In this document: positions 11,681-24,002 of the stretch, in pieces
Position numbering within the stretch: the first letter of the stretch is position 1
Layout: the number at the start of each line of letters is the position of its first letter
DNA from: Archegozetes longisetosus
Lineage: Eukaryota; Arthropoda; Arachnida; Sarcoptiformes; Trhypochthoniidae
Direction: 5' to 3'
Assembly (NCBI GenBank): GCA_018873245.2
Contig: JAEMBT020000001.1
Span: 12,368,220-12,432,219, forward strand
Length of the DNA stretch: 64,000 nt
Notes under the pieces: model-generated
Seen by the model: the letters and a program-made list of their open reading frames with translations, nothing else
Told to the model about the DNA's origin: nothing
Databases searched by the model: none
Position numbers and translations under genes: made by a program

Positions 11681-12618
11681 TAAAATATTGCTTTTCAAAA
11701 GAACTAATCGAGTGTGATTTTTAATAAAGCTGAAATCAAGTAAGTTTTGAAAACTCATTAAATGCAAGAGAACATAAATATGTTTCATGGTTTCAACACC
11801 TGAAGCTAAAAGTTTAGCCTACATTGAATTATGTAATGATTAGAGAATTGCGAAGTCTGTTAAAAAAGTTGAAAAACTACCAATGATTAAAGTAAAAAAA
11901 CTGATATATCAAATAAATCAAATTGTTGGTTGTGACTAGAATTGGCTATCATTTTGACATAAAAATCTTTAGTATTTTCATACCTGAAATTCAATAAAAG
12001 TTTATTATGTTTATTATGTGATCTAAAATTGAATAAATTTGAAATAAAATGTACAGTGTAATTTGGAACATTCAATTTATTCCTATCAATGTTAATATCA
12101 AACAACTTCATAATTGCTCTTATGTTGAAAATATAAATTATAACTCTTGCTAAGTGCTTCTTACTCTTGCTTCTGGCATCATATATTTCGACGTTCACTT
12201 ATCTATAGCATGAGATTTTACGACAAATTCATGAACATCAAAGTTTGCGATTTTTTCGTAACTGCCTTTTCACAGGCATATCTTTAATTTTAGCCTATGA
12301 ATTATAAGAAGATCTTGTTAATTTAAATAATTAGCTGCCTCTAATATTTCTACAAGTGATATAATAGCTGAATATTTCGTTCATTTTCAGATTAGAATTT
12401 TCATAGATTTGGTCAATAATTTTTTCTAGTGATTTATCGCATGATCCTATTTCTCAATAAAATGATAGAGCATTTTTCAATGTCATTAATAGTAGTGCAT
12501 TGAAGCCAAGTGCTAAAGTATTTAACAAAAATCAACGGGAATATAGTCAAAGACACTGATGTGGATATTCGATGTAAAATTATATTGTCTCTAAACTTAC
12601 AACAATCCTAATTATATT
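11681..12618. other. Intergenic, nothing recognised
   Basis: AT-rich sequence after the polyadenylation signal of the first esterase-like gene. The minus-strand open frame 11887-12198 has no motif and no splice context. Confidence 0.5.
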
Positions 12619-13140
12619 TAGGGTGACCACCCTTGGCTTGTCTCGTGACGGGACAAAAATATCAAAGGGGGACCCTTACATTTTTAAAAAGTAAAATGCC
12701 ACTTTTATTAGTCATTACAAATAAGTTATTTAGGTGTCAAACAATACATTCTAATATTAAAACATTGAAAATTATTAGTCATGATTGATTTCAAAGGTAT
12801 ATTTTTTGTTAGAAATGGCATCTTTCAAAAGTTATTCAAAAGTAAGAAATACTGGTTTATATCAGGTACAAGTCAAAGCAGAAAAGATTAATTCTATAAC
12901 TTTTGATTTTAGACCACAGGTTTTCGAAACATTAAATTGGGTTTCCTAATCCCTTATCATTTTAAAAATTTCGATGTTTGAATTTCTAAGAAATATTTTT
13001 CTAAATACATTTTCAAAATAAAAGTTGAAAAACGGGATAACTAATTGTCCCGTCGAGAATTTTTGGTCTGATGGGATTTCTGCCTTTTATCTTTAAAAGA
13101 CGGGACTGTCCCGTCAAAAACGGGACGGGTGGTCACCCTA
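12619..13140. mobile_element. hAT-type MITE (TAGGGTGACC family), copy 1
   Basis: Terminal inverted repeats TAGGGTGACCACCC and GGGTGGTCACCCTA. It is flanked by an exact 8-bp target duplication ATTATATT at 12611-12618 and 13141-13148. Subterminal GACGGGA/TCCCGTC words repeat near both ends. There is no transposase. The TIR sequence and 8-bp duplication identify the hAT superfamily. A second member lies at 62568-63003. Confidence 0.9.
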
Positions 13141-13148
13141 ATTATATT

Positions 13149-14863
13149 GGCCCCAATTTTATCTAAAGAAAGCTGAATTTTCTTAACTTTTTTTCTAAGC
13201 AACTGATTCATCCCTGATGCGAGTTCAAGTTTTAAAATAGTAATCAATAAAAATCTTATTTCAACTAAATGAACTTAACATATATTGAAATACACCGTTG
13301 AGAGATTGACTTTATCTCAACTCAGAAAAGTTTTTCAACGAAGAACTTGGTCATACGTTAAATGTCTTTGATTCTATGATTGATAAATAAACTTGTATAT
13401 AATAAGGCATCAATTTAATCCGTCAAAAAGTTATTCATACGAATAGATCATTTTTTCCGCAGTGCTGTTCTAAAAAATTTAATTTTAGTCCCGAAAAAAC
13501 TTTCTCTAAAATGTTTCTCTAATCTCAAGTCTCCCCTGAGAATATCACCTTTAATTATTAATTTCTTCAATAAAGAATGAGATCTGTCCGACAATGATAC
13601 TGATTCATTGAGATTAGATTCACAACTAAAAGAAGCAATAATTAAAATGTCAATCCGCCCTTTTTCATACATCTCTTCAATTTTAATCTTGTTAAACTCT
13701 AAATATTATATTTGTTACCACTGCATGCAGTCCTATTAAAACTTAGTCATTTAATTTAACTACATTATTTTAACATTTTATAACTTTTAAACAGTTAAAC
13801 CATGAATAAGAATGTGTACTCGACAGGAATCATTTGGTTGTTTATAGATCTTTTAATTTATAAATTATTCACTAAAATATAAGGAGTTCAAAATGAATGA
13901 TCTTTTTAATGCCATTGAAGTTCTTGTTATAAACAGGATTTATTATATGGCTTATTGTTCAGCGTAACACCTTGAAAACGTTTTGAATTTTATTGTTAAG
14001 ATAACTTTCTCTTTCACTAATATAAATACAAGTTTGCCAGAATTCGATTTGTAGCTCATACTAAAGACAAACATTTTGAAGGTAGTTCAAGCTCTGGGAA
14101 TTCCCTTATAGTTATAGAAAATCATGTACTTTTTCCCAATCTATTCGCATGACATTCATTTCACTCTTATGCACTTGAGATAAAAACTTTTTTGTTGATT
14201 GACAAACGACTTGAAGTTTGACCGATCTTCTAGTTACTCATTTTGAATGCAACGTTTTTGTTGTTACTTGTTATGATTTTTCCAGTTAAGAACAGTGAAT
14301 AATGAATTCAATTACAGGTTATGAATATCTAATCAAGTTATTAAAGACTTATGACTTGAGATTGCAAACAATTTTTAAGATCTCTACTTCTTTTTTCATT
14401 GAGTTATAGATGAAGTTATCTCACATTATTATAATTAGATATATAAAATATGTTTTTTCAGTAGAGTTGAACCGATTTAGCAAAAAAAACTTTTTGTGAC
14501 AACTAAGTCGTAAGTCTTATAGCCGCTTAAGTTTTACATTAAGAAACAAGTTTTCATGCCTCACACATGAGTGACATTCAAAGCTTACAACTGATATATA
14601 ACTAGCATTCAATACAGTTTATATATTGACTTATAAGGAAAAACCTTTTCATGAAAATTCTCGAAAGTAAAGTATTCCCCTCATTTAAATTGAAGTTAAG
14701 TTTAGATTAGGATAATTTTGAAATTACGAGGAAATCAATTTTGGGAAATAACAATGCAGTCACAAAAGAAAGTTTTCAAAGTTTACTTCAATTGAGCTAA
14801 TGCTCTCATTCTATGCGATTGATATTTACTAATAAATGAAAAATTAAGGTCTTTAAATCAATT
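13149..14863. other. Intergenic, nothing recognised
   Basis: AT-rich spacer between the two esterase-like genes. The minus-strand open frame at 13448-13672 has no motif. No transposon ends are seen. Confidence 0.5.
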
Positions 14864-17800
14864 ATGGATAAAATTGTAAAATGGATATTAGAGCTAATTG
14901 TGTTACTCATTGTAGCTGTTTGTTTTGGTGTATATTTAGTCACAAAAAATCAAAATAAAATTATTCATAATGAGAGTGATAAAGTGATTGTCCAAACACT
15001 AAGTGGTTCTTTAGAAGGAAGAAGATTAACTGTTTTTGGTTCTACAATTTATGCGTTTGTTGGCATCCCATACGCTGAACCACCAATCGGTAAACTGAGA
15101 TTCTCGAGTCCTGAACCAGTGAAACGATGGACTGGTGTGCGATCAGCTCTTTATTTTACCCTATGTGTCCACAAGTAATAATGTCTAGAAATATAACACC
15201 AACCAATTACATGAGTAAAAGTATATCTGAAGATTGTCTTAGCATTAATATATGGACACCAGATATCAAGCCAAGACAACTCAAGACAGTGATGGTTTGG
15301 ATACATGGTGGAGCGTTTTCCAGTAGTTCAGCTAATATTCTCGAAACAGATGGTCGAGTTTTATCATCTTTTGGTGATGTGGTTGTTGTGACTGTTAATT
15401 ATAGGTAAATATTGATGTTTAACATAAGTGTTGTCGAAATTTTCTCAAAGTATATAGAAAGTCTTAGAAAGTTTGAGAACTAATATATGCAGAGTATATA
15501 AGTGGTATGGGTTACCCTTTGTCCCTAACACAATTGGCTCGCAGTTGCAAATTCCTTCAGAATATGTCCGAAATTTCACTACATATTCGGAAGCGTGTTT
15601 TGTACGGGTTCGAGCTCGGACAGTGTAGCGACGGTAGCTCGCAATATCTGTGCCGCACGGGACGAGGGCATCGTTAGTGAACGCGCCTGTCAGCGGTGGT
15701 TCACGCGGTTCAAAACGTTGGAGGACAAGGAGCGTTCTGGAAGACCAGTTGAGTTTGACCTGGACAAATTGCTCGCGCTGGTGACAGATTTTTATGAAAA
15801 AGGCATTTTTGATTTACCCCATGGATGGAAAGCTGTTTAGACTGTGATGGCGCATACATTGTTGATTGATTATATTTTGTTGCAATAAAGTTTCAAAAAT
15901 TCTGACAATGCTTATGTTACATACAAATAGTTAAAATATTTTGCTTTTCAATGTTTTAGTGATAAATATAATAGTGTTTTATGGATTTTGCAGAGTTGGA
16001 GTTTTTGGTTTTTTAAACACTCGTACCAAAGGAAATCCTGGAAACATGGGTATTTATGACCAGTCGTTAGCATTAAATTGGATTAAAGATAACATTATAA
16101 GTTTCGGAGGAGACCCTAATAAAATAGTTCCTTTCGGTCAAAATGCTGGTGCGATAAGTATTGGGATTTTAATGACTTATCATAAGACCAGACATCTATT
16201 TTCGAGAGCTATTACTCAAAGCGGTAGTTTTACTATGCCTCAATTCTCAAAATCTTATGAGAATTCCTTCGAGTTTGCAAGACTTATCGGTTGTCTTGGC
16301 GAAGAAATTGATGCAAATGAAGAATATTATAATTCACTTCCAGACGAAGTGATCGATTGCCTTAAAGACACTCCATTTGATAAACTCCTTGATGTAAGAG
16401 TAATTGAACAATTCTTAATTTTAAGATAACAAAATTTAAGCTCTAAGAAAGCTTGATTATTTGTATATTTGTGTTAGATTTTGAGAAATAATCACTTCAA
16501 AAGGCCGAAAACAGTATTTTCATAGATCTGTTAACTGCTTACAAATAATTATCAATAACCAATTAAGTGTCAGTTTAAATAATGTGCAAAGATCGAAAAT
16601 TTTATAAACGACTATTTCTCTATTTACTTAAGTTTTTAGTAAACAAGAAAGCTTCAATAATTTAATAACGGTTAGAATAAGCTCATATTTATGTTCCTAA
16701 AGGTCAATTCCTCGTTGTTTTGGAAATTTTTCGATAACTTTATTCCAATTTTTTCAAAAACCAGATCTGGCTTGAATTTTCCTTTGAATTTCTACATTTT
16801 TCAGCTTTAGTTCATAATATGAGAATTTACACGGATGAATTTAGCAAAATAGAAAGAAAAATCTCTGATTCAAACATTCCAACTTGTAGACGAGCGAAAT
16901 AAGGCTAAAATCGCGCTTCGACAAACCTCAGAATTTTAACTATTTTTGTTCAAAATCTCCAACCGAATTTTGATGAGCTTAGTCTCAGAAAGCCCAGTCT
17001 ATGAGCCCAACTTGAAGATTCACTTGAATGATAGTCTTCTGATAAGATGAGTTATTTTTTCATATGAAGAGATCAAGAAGATATTAAGAAAAGTCAAGTT
17101 CATTTTCCTTTAGTTATATCATTTCTATCTTCTCAAACCAAAAGTACAATCTTTGTTTGTTCTAGAATTCAGCCTAAGATAGATAATTTCTTATATCTAG
17201 TTATGTGCTGAGTCAGCGAAAATAATAGTTTGGGTTCCTATCCATATCTAGGTGTATTTCCTTGTATATTTCATTTGCGATTAATTAAGAAAATCAAGCA
17301 TACATGTTTTTCAACTCTTGTGAGAAAATGAGGTGAATGAAACCTCTACATATGTTAACTATGAAGCAACCCAACCAATAAAATTAGACTGACTTGAGAT
17401 ATTTTAGAAGTGATTACAAGGATTCATGAAAGTGACATTTTCTCTAAATCCTATACCTTTATTCTCAGAATTACTTTGACTACGTGAAGAGAGACTAAAA
17501 ATATGTACTAAAATATCTTTTTACTTATATTAGGTTTCAAAAGAATTCTTAAATGAATACTTGATGCCATTCATCCCATCAATGGATAGCTATCATAAAG
17601 ACATAGAACCAACTACTTATTATCTCAAAGATGCCAATGCATTTTCTAATATAAAGGAACTGATGACAGGTCTAGTTAGAGATGAAGGAACTATTTTCCC
17701 GATTATGATGAATCCGAAGCTTTTTCTAAATCATTCCTATCCACAGATAAGAAACTTAACAGAAACGCAAAACTTATTTGTTCTTTTAGCCTATAATGGA

Positions 17801-18376
17801 ACTGATATTCCCGAAAGAATAATAAATCTTGCAGCTGAGAGTTTTATAAAGGGGCCCGGAAGAGACTCTCCATTAAATAACATTCAAAGACTATCCCAGG
17901 CTTTGGGTGATTTTATCATTGTCTGTCCAACTATTTACTTGGCCAACGAAATGGTAGCTAGAAATAAAACTGTTTATATGTATTCATTCAACCACAGACC
18001 AAAATCGAGTCGATTCGCTAAATGGCTCGGAGTTATTCATTATGAAGAAGTTCCTTTTGTTTTTGGTTATCCTCTGAGAAAACCTAAACAATATAACAGA
18101 CAAGACATTGAATTTTCAATAGAGATTATGAAGATTTGGACACATTTTGCGAAAACTGGGTATGGATCTTTGATTTAATCTCAACCAAAGTCGTAACTAT
18201 ATAGGCATTTTTGATGTTTTCACAGTGAAGCGATGCCACAATCTGATCTAATTTGGCCAAAATATAATGAAGAAAACTCATTAATGGTTTTAAATCCTGA
18301 GCATTTTTCTGCTATAAAAGGACCAAAACCAAGATGCGAATCGTATAAAAATATAATTCGAATGAATGGCAGATAG
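14864..18376 (+). CDS. Carboxylesterase-like protein B, Ser-to-Asn, one frameshift
   Basis: Paralogue of the gene at 9622. Exons: 14864-15404, 15994-16393, 17534-18159, 18226-18376; exons 3 and 4 have the same lengths (626 and 151) as in the first gene, and the total is about 572 residues. An N-terminal signal anchor (WILELIVLLIVAVCFGVYLV) precedes PYAEPPIGKLRF, EDCLSINIWTPD, HGGAF, DEGTIF and IHYEEVPFVFG. The nucleophile elbow is GQNAG, with AAT (Asn) at 16142-16144 in place of Ser; acid and His are kept. One 1-nt deletion near 15155-15165 (TTTT-ACCC) shifts exon 1. Introns 1 (589 nt) and 2 (1140 nt) are much longer than in the first gene (70 and 103 nt); intron 1 holds a mariner relic. AATAAA lies at 18400-18405. 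Because both copies share the Asn, the change predates the duplication or is under selection. A membrane-anchored, non-hydrolytic role is inferred. Confidence 0.88.
15496..15920 (+). mobile_element. Internally deleted mariner element in esterase intron 1
   Basis: The frame from 15564 begins like a mariner transposase (MSEISLHIRKRVLYGFELG). After a frame change it continues with the helix-turn-helix end (CQRWFTRFKTLEDKERSGRP), then joins directly to the C-terminal block (LVTDFYEKGIFDLPHGWKAV, then DCDGAYIVD ending at 15869). The whole catalytic DDD core is missing, a typical mariner internal-deletion derivative. It is distinctly GC-rich against the intron, and it explains most of the extra length of this intron relative to the paralogue. 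Outer ends are approximate; the TIRs are poorly conserved. Confidence 0.85.
16394..17533. other. Long intron 2 of esterase-like gene B, no content recognised
   Basis: 1140-nt intron, against 103 nt in the paralogue. I see no terminal repeats, transposase fragment or other gene inside, so the source of the extra kilobase is unexplained. Confidence 0.6.
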
Positions 18377-19500
18377 CATAGCGAAAAAAATTAGATAATA
18401 ATAAACATGAGTATTCATTCTCTAGAATTTGTAAATACTGGATTTTATGTTCTCACTTCTATTAGGCAATCGAGATAAGTGAAACAGAAATTATCTCTGT
18501 CAATTTTATATTCTGCAACATTTTACACTTTGATTAGTGTTCAAATATTAGTATATTCTTCTAAATTTTAATTTATTCTAAAATTATTGATCTCAATTAA
18601 TTTTTGCTTAAATAATTGATATCATCCATTATCATTTTCATAAAGTTTGAAATTTTCCTCATTTACTATTTTTGATCTTATGATTGATATTACACTCGTC
18701 TGATTTCTGAAAAGCTTTAGACCAAATAAAAATTTCATTGGTTTACTCCTTATTCAACCTAGTCTTGAATCTAGACATTTAAGTGGGCCGTAGAGTATTT
18801 GCGAATGAGTCTTCGATGATAACTCGGGTTACCTGTAGTTTCATCCTATTGCACTGGTGTTAGACCTTTTAAGCCAATATCTTTAAAAATAACTGTTCGG
18901 ATTGATAAATGAAACTCATACAAATTCTTTAGTCTACTATTCACTTAGAGAAGATTTCAGCTAGGTGACCTTAAAATGACTTTTAGAGTCCTGAAAATTC
19001 TTTCTGACCTCCGTTTGTTTTGACCTTATAGTTGAATAAAGCTCAAATCGAAATTCAACTTAGGTCGGAAAATGTCGAATTTCCGAGTTGTTCGCAAACG
19101 CCATTGATTATGACCTCAATTGACTGATATGGTCAAGACAAGTTCAATGATATATAATTTATTCATCTATGATATCAAACGTCAATGACACTCGTTTGCA
19201 TTTGCTATAGTATAGCCAAATATCTAATATTAACAGTATAATTTAAAACGATAAGATGCTTGAAACAATCATGTATAGTAACTATTATCTCATATAAGTG
19301 ACTATAGTAACTGTATCTCATCTTAGATGATGAATAGAGACACAATGCTGAATTCAACATATATATATTTTGCTCATTATGAAATGTATTGATAATACGT
19401 GTTATTCACAGTTTATCATTTGTTGTCTGATAATTTTATGAAAAATAAAAAATGATCTAACCAATCATATAGCATTAAATTCTGAAAACAATAAACTACC
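18377..19500. other. Intergenic, nothing recognised
   Basis: AT-rich spacer after the AATAAA at 18400. A moderately GC-richer stretch (about 18780-19100) shows no coding motif and no convincing inverted repeat. Confidence 0.45.
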
Positions 19501-20598
19501 ATGACCAAAAGGAGTAATATAGTTAAAAGTTCTTATGGTGTATATAAATGTCTCGGATGTGGACTTTGGAAATGTCCATGCAGAGCACAGACTGTTTGGA
19601 GGCAAGAATATGGAAGTTGTCAAAAGACTGCCAAGCCTTTCAAACCAAAGGATAGATATGACTATTATAAGTGTCCCAAGTGTTGGAGGACTATTTTTGA
19701 CGGAAGTGGTTGCAAATGTACTCGATGTGGGAGAAAGGTTTGGATCTATTGACTAAACTTAAGTTGTTCTTTTAATATACATGGAGAAATTTCGTAACAG
19801 GCTTTGCAAACAATAATTCGAATAATATATTTTGTATTTTGCTTATGATCTTATGAATGTGTCAAAGTATCAAGTCTACTATGTAACGCTTGCGAATTTT
19901 ATATATAGGTTTTCCAGAAATCAGTAGGAGAAAGACTTGCACTCATCGGGTCGGAAAGGCCTCAAGCATACAATGAAATCAGATTCATTGGAAATAATTA
20001 TAATGCAATTAAACGCGGTGGTCCATATGGTAAATTCTATGTCTGCTACCATTCAAACAAGTATAGGGTTGAAGTATCAAACTCTGAAATGAAATCTCGA
20101 CCCAATACTCCGAATTCAAAAATAAAGATTGTTCAATTCGATCCTCGAATAGAAGTTGGAATCGCAAAGTCTTCAATTGAACAATCGATTAAGCCCGTTG
20201 TTATGAGGAAACAGGTGATGAAGAAAAAGCAATCCACTCAAAATTCTAAAGGTGCTAAAAATTCGAAGAAGCAAGAGCAGACTAAAGAAATCAGTGACTT
20301 AAACACAGATTCTCGATATACTTTATATGACTATTTTCTTGAATATCCTTCATTACCAGTATATGGATTAGAAAATAATCCAGAAGCTATTAAACCAGGT
20401 TATTCTATTATGTCTAGAAGGTTGAAAATACATAAATCAAAAGCTCAAATCAGAGCCAATGAGCAGCAGATTGCTTCAGAAATTCAAAACTCATTCAAAT
20501 ATTTTGTCAGAAATGAAGGCTTAACAATGAATTCAGGATTAGGATTGAAGACTTTGAAGATTAGAAATAAGGAAAAATATAGAAACAGAAATAAGTAA
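19501..20598 (+). CDS. Orphan zinc-ribbon-like, basic C-terminal protein
   Basis: Two-exon model of 308 residues: exon 1 19501-19737, intron with GT-AG ends (phase 0), exon 2 19909-20598. Exon 1 is Cys-rich: CLGCGLWKCPC, then CPKC and CKCTRC, a pattern that could hold one or two zinc ions. Exon 2 continues with aromatic/basic sequence (GGPYGKFYVCYHSNKY), then a lysine-rich low-complexity stretch (KKKQSTQNSKGAKNSKK) and ends in a basic tail. Three segments of the form Y-x(2,3)-C hint at repeated small modules. AATAAA at 20672 follows the stop by about 75 bases. I do not recognise the family. The composition suggests a nucleic-acid-binding, probably nuclear protein; this is inference. The donor (AAG|GTTTGG) is weak, so exon 1 could instead end at its own stop (19752) and the two parts could be separate. 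Confidence 0.55.
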
Positions 20599-22035
20599 AA
20601 TTGAGTTTCCAGACATTCTGCAATAAGTGAATGTGAATTGATGAAACTGTTTTCCTAAATATACAGATGTAAATAAAACAGTAAAAATTTGGTCGTTGTT
20701 GAGTCAATCCAAATAGAGATTGTTGTGAATATAAAACTGTTCGATAGAAATTTATAATTCAACGAATCTTTAACTGATACTTATTCGAACAGTATTTATT
20801 TTAGTTTGAATCAGAATTATTTTTGTTTTCATCTGATATGATAAAAATTTAGTAAAAATATACTTAAGTGGATAGAAAGCACTATTGGTGACTGTTAATC
20901 TACAGTCTTTGCAATAATACAATCAGTATATGAAAAAAATATTCTCAAGAGTGTAACACGTCAAATTTGTGCAACATCGACATGAACAGAAGTGGCCACT
21001 ATATGCAGAGAAGCTAACTATTACCAATCAATCATTAAAAAGTTTATAATTCTTTAATCACTTATCAAATTTGAATCTTTCAATCAGAAAGTTGAGAAAA
21101 TTAAATACGAAATTTTGAATTTTTCAATATTATGTTCATTATTATTTTATAAAGTAGGAAGCTTCCTAGTATATCGCAAATGTTATTTTTCTTTCAAAAT
21201 AAAGCATTCTGGTATGCTGCATGCTTGTATACCTTTTTGATTGAATCATTCGATAGAATTATCTAATTCTCAATTATTTAATCTATATAATTCACCAGAT
21301 TTTGAGATCTCGTGCTCACTACCATTACGTGGTGTATAAGTACAACATAGCATATTATTATTGAAAAAGGGTGCTGCATTTATTCTTATATAAATACATC
21401 ACTTCAATATCACTGATGATAAGCCAAAACTCGATAATCAATCATATCATAAGAATTTTTTGATGAGTTAACAAAACATTGTTTCGTGAGAATCTAACCT
21501 TCAAAGCAATTTCAACAATATGGATTTCGAATAATTGTTAGACTTTTGCAACTATGAGACCCCTTACGCTAAGATTAGATATCTTAAGATATTTCAAACT
21601 GTATATGTGTCTAGTGTGAAGTAACGAGAAGTAAGCTGGCATTCAAGTATTAAATGAATTAAAATATTTCTAAAGATTTTAGTTTGTTCTAACGACTGTT
21701 TTTCACGCATTTAAGGATTGTTGCGTTAAAGTCATGTTATTTTAGGAAATCTCTATGAGCTTAATGACATGCGTCATCACAATTTTAAAATGTTTTAATT
21801 TCGAAGCTTTCTTAACTAGAAGTTCATAAACAATAACTGAATTTTTCAATAACTCAAAAGGAATTTCTTGATTATTTTTAAAGATTAGAAAATGTATTTT
21901 ATTATCTCATTTAAAAAACTAACGGAGTTTATTGAGAAACTTGAACTCCAATCACAACATACAAGTGTAGTAAATACAAGTTTTAGACTATCTTTGTAAT
22001 TGAGTACTCGATTGCTTTATCAAAATATTTAAAGT
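20599..22035. other. Intergenic, nothing recognised
   Basis: AT-rich spacer containing the polyadenylation signal of the preceding gene at 20672-20677. No open frame with a motif and no inverted-repeat element was found. Confidence 0.5.
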
Positions 22036-22332
22036 ATTCATGCACACGCTCGACGCTTACGCTCGCGCTCGGTCAGAAATTGGCGCTCGGCGCTCACGCT
22101 AACGCTCGGGGAAAATGAAACGCTCGGCGCTCACTTTTTCGAGGCGCTCGAGCGCCGAGCGTTTACCGAGCGTCAAGTAAGCAAAGTCTATGAATTGAAA
22201 GGTCTTTTCTACACAAAATTATTTTTTAAAGCTATAACTTTATTTGTATATAAATTTCATAAATATGATACTCATTGAAAACCATTCAAACAAATACTTT
22301 AGTTCAAAAGCTGATGTCATATATAGATACAT

Positions 22333-22446
22333 CAGTATAACTTTGCAATTTTTAGAGCTCCTTATTCAACACTATATTCAAGAGATTAATACAGTTGATT
22401 ATAAACATTACCGGTTATAATGTTCAAAAATTGCAAAGTTATACTG
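22333..22446. repeat. Perfect 21-bp inverted repeat, 72-base loop
   Basis: The arms 22333-22353 and 22426-22446 are exact reverse complements (CAGTATAACTTTGCAATTTT plus one T). They lie in the loop of the foldback-like element. They could be the ends of a very small 114-bp element, or a hairpin. Confidence 0.75.
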
Positions 22447-22640
22447 TTTTCCCTATAAATAAATTGTTTATATTGAAGATATGCGAACACAATTAGTTTC
22501 AGACTCAAAAAGATTCTGTGTAAACTCTTTAAAACAGAATAAGTCATAAATTTTTATGTAAAAATTTATATTTAGTAAAATCTAACTTTTTTGTATTAAA
22601 AAAATATCTATACTGTATTTCTAATATGGAAAATACGTAC

Positions 22641-23237
22641 TAGGGCTGGGCCGGTGCCAGAAAGTAGTCACCCATTACTTTACCAAAAGTAGTCAGTAGT
22701 CATGACTATTTTCCTGACTATGATCACATCTACGAGTATCATTTGTTAACGAGTAGTCATGGGTATTTTCAGGTAGCCACGGGTTTTCAAAATTACTTAC
22801 AACTCATTGAATGCGAATATTTATGTATTGAGTTTTATTCACTAGAAAATATAAAAGACAGTTTAACAATAAAATTTGTAAAATACTTGACAAGTTTCAT
22901 TAATGAATTAACAATTAATGAAGTAATTGACAAGATTTTTGAAGAAAATAGTAATTACTAATTGTGAAATTTCTAATAATGAGTTTTAATATCACCCGGG
23001 TTTTAATTTTCAGTTGACGTAATCTTTATAGATAAGAAAATCAGTTTCCCGTGTTCATCATTAGGACTTATACGATAATTATCATAAAAACATTTACATA
23101 AGGAGTCGTGATTACTTATGAGTAACCGCCAATGAATGAGTAATCATTAATGAGTGACTACCGGATATTTTATGAAGTCGGTAGTCAGTAGTTACCCGAC
23201 TACTAACTGACTACTCATGGTAGTTGGCACAGCCTTA
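22641..23237. mobile_element. Non-autonomous hAT element nested in the foldback element
   Basis: 597 bp, bounded by TAGGGCTGGGCC and GGCACAGCCTTA, with an exact 8-bp target duplication ATACGTAC at 22633-22640 and 23238-23245. Both subterminal regions are full of AGTAGTCA/TGACTACT words in opposite orientation. The 72-codon frame inside (22743-22961) shows no transposase motif. The insertion sits a few bases from the right CGCTCG island, so it is younger than that element. Confidence 0.85.
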
Positions 23238-24002
23238 ATACGTACTAAGACTTGACGCTCAACGCTCGCGCTCGGCGCTCGGGGGTAAGACGCTCGAGCG
23301 TCCACTCACGCTCGGCAAAATTAGAACGCTCGACGTTCGCACTCGCTACCGAGCGCCAAACGCTCGAGCGTTGAGCATCACTGCTCATGATATCGATGAA
23401 TAAATGGAATAAACAGTGACACATTTCACGAAACTTTCATTTTTTGTTTACGTCGAGTACCTGATTTTATGACTGAATATCTAAATAAAAAAGATTATCA
23501 TATCCATAATTAACTCTTCTAACATCTATCAATCAATCTATTGCATTCCTCGTAAAATCATGAGATTGTTAGGCAATCGAAATCATCATAAAACAATAAA
23601 ATCGCATTTTAAAAATTACTCTTAAATAAGTATAAAAACTTGCAAAATATGAGACTTATGAGTAACAAAAACATTGCAATACAATTGTTGCAAGTAAATT
23701 TTTGCATAGTCAGATCAATAAATAAATATTTATATTTATAGATGTTTAATTATGAATTGGACACGTCACATTTTACGTGCTTTACAAATACTACATATCG
23801 CAGTAAAAAATAAGTGCTGCTCATTAACTTCAGTATGTAATTCGCAATTAAAGTCATTATTGTTATCATGTTGCTGTAGCAATGTTTATCATAATATTAT
23901 TTTCTTCTTGACGAGAACGAAGAAATATTTGTTCCCTTTCAATAAAGCTGTTGATAGTATAATAATAATAATAGTTTAGTGATAGAGAGTGAGAAATACA
24001 AA

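Larger units (their letters stand above)
22036..23390. mobile_element. Foldback-like element with CGCTCG-rich inverted ends
   Basis: Two islands of about 140 bases, 22036-22177 and 23250-23390, consist of degenerate CGCTCG/CGAGCG words. They are inverted relative to each other: the inner edges end GAGCGTCAAGT and ACTTGACGCTC, and the outer edges share TCATG..GCTC. Between them is an AT-rich loop with a 21-bp inverted repeat and a nested hAT element. Foldback elements commonly have such short-word tandem termini; I cannot assign a family. Confidence 0.6.

Noticed and set aside
11887..12198. 103-residue minus-strand frame
   Set aside because: Asn/Ile/Lys-rich with no motif; typical of AT-rich noncoding DNA.
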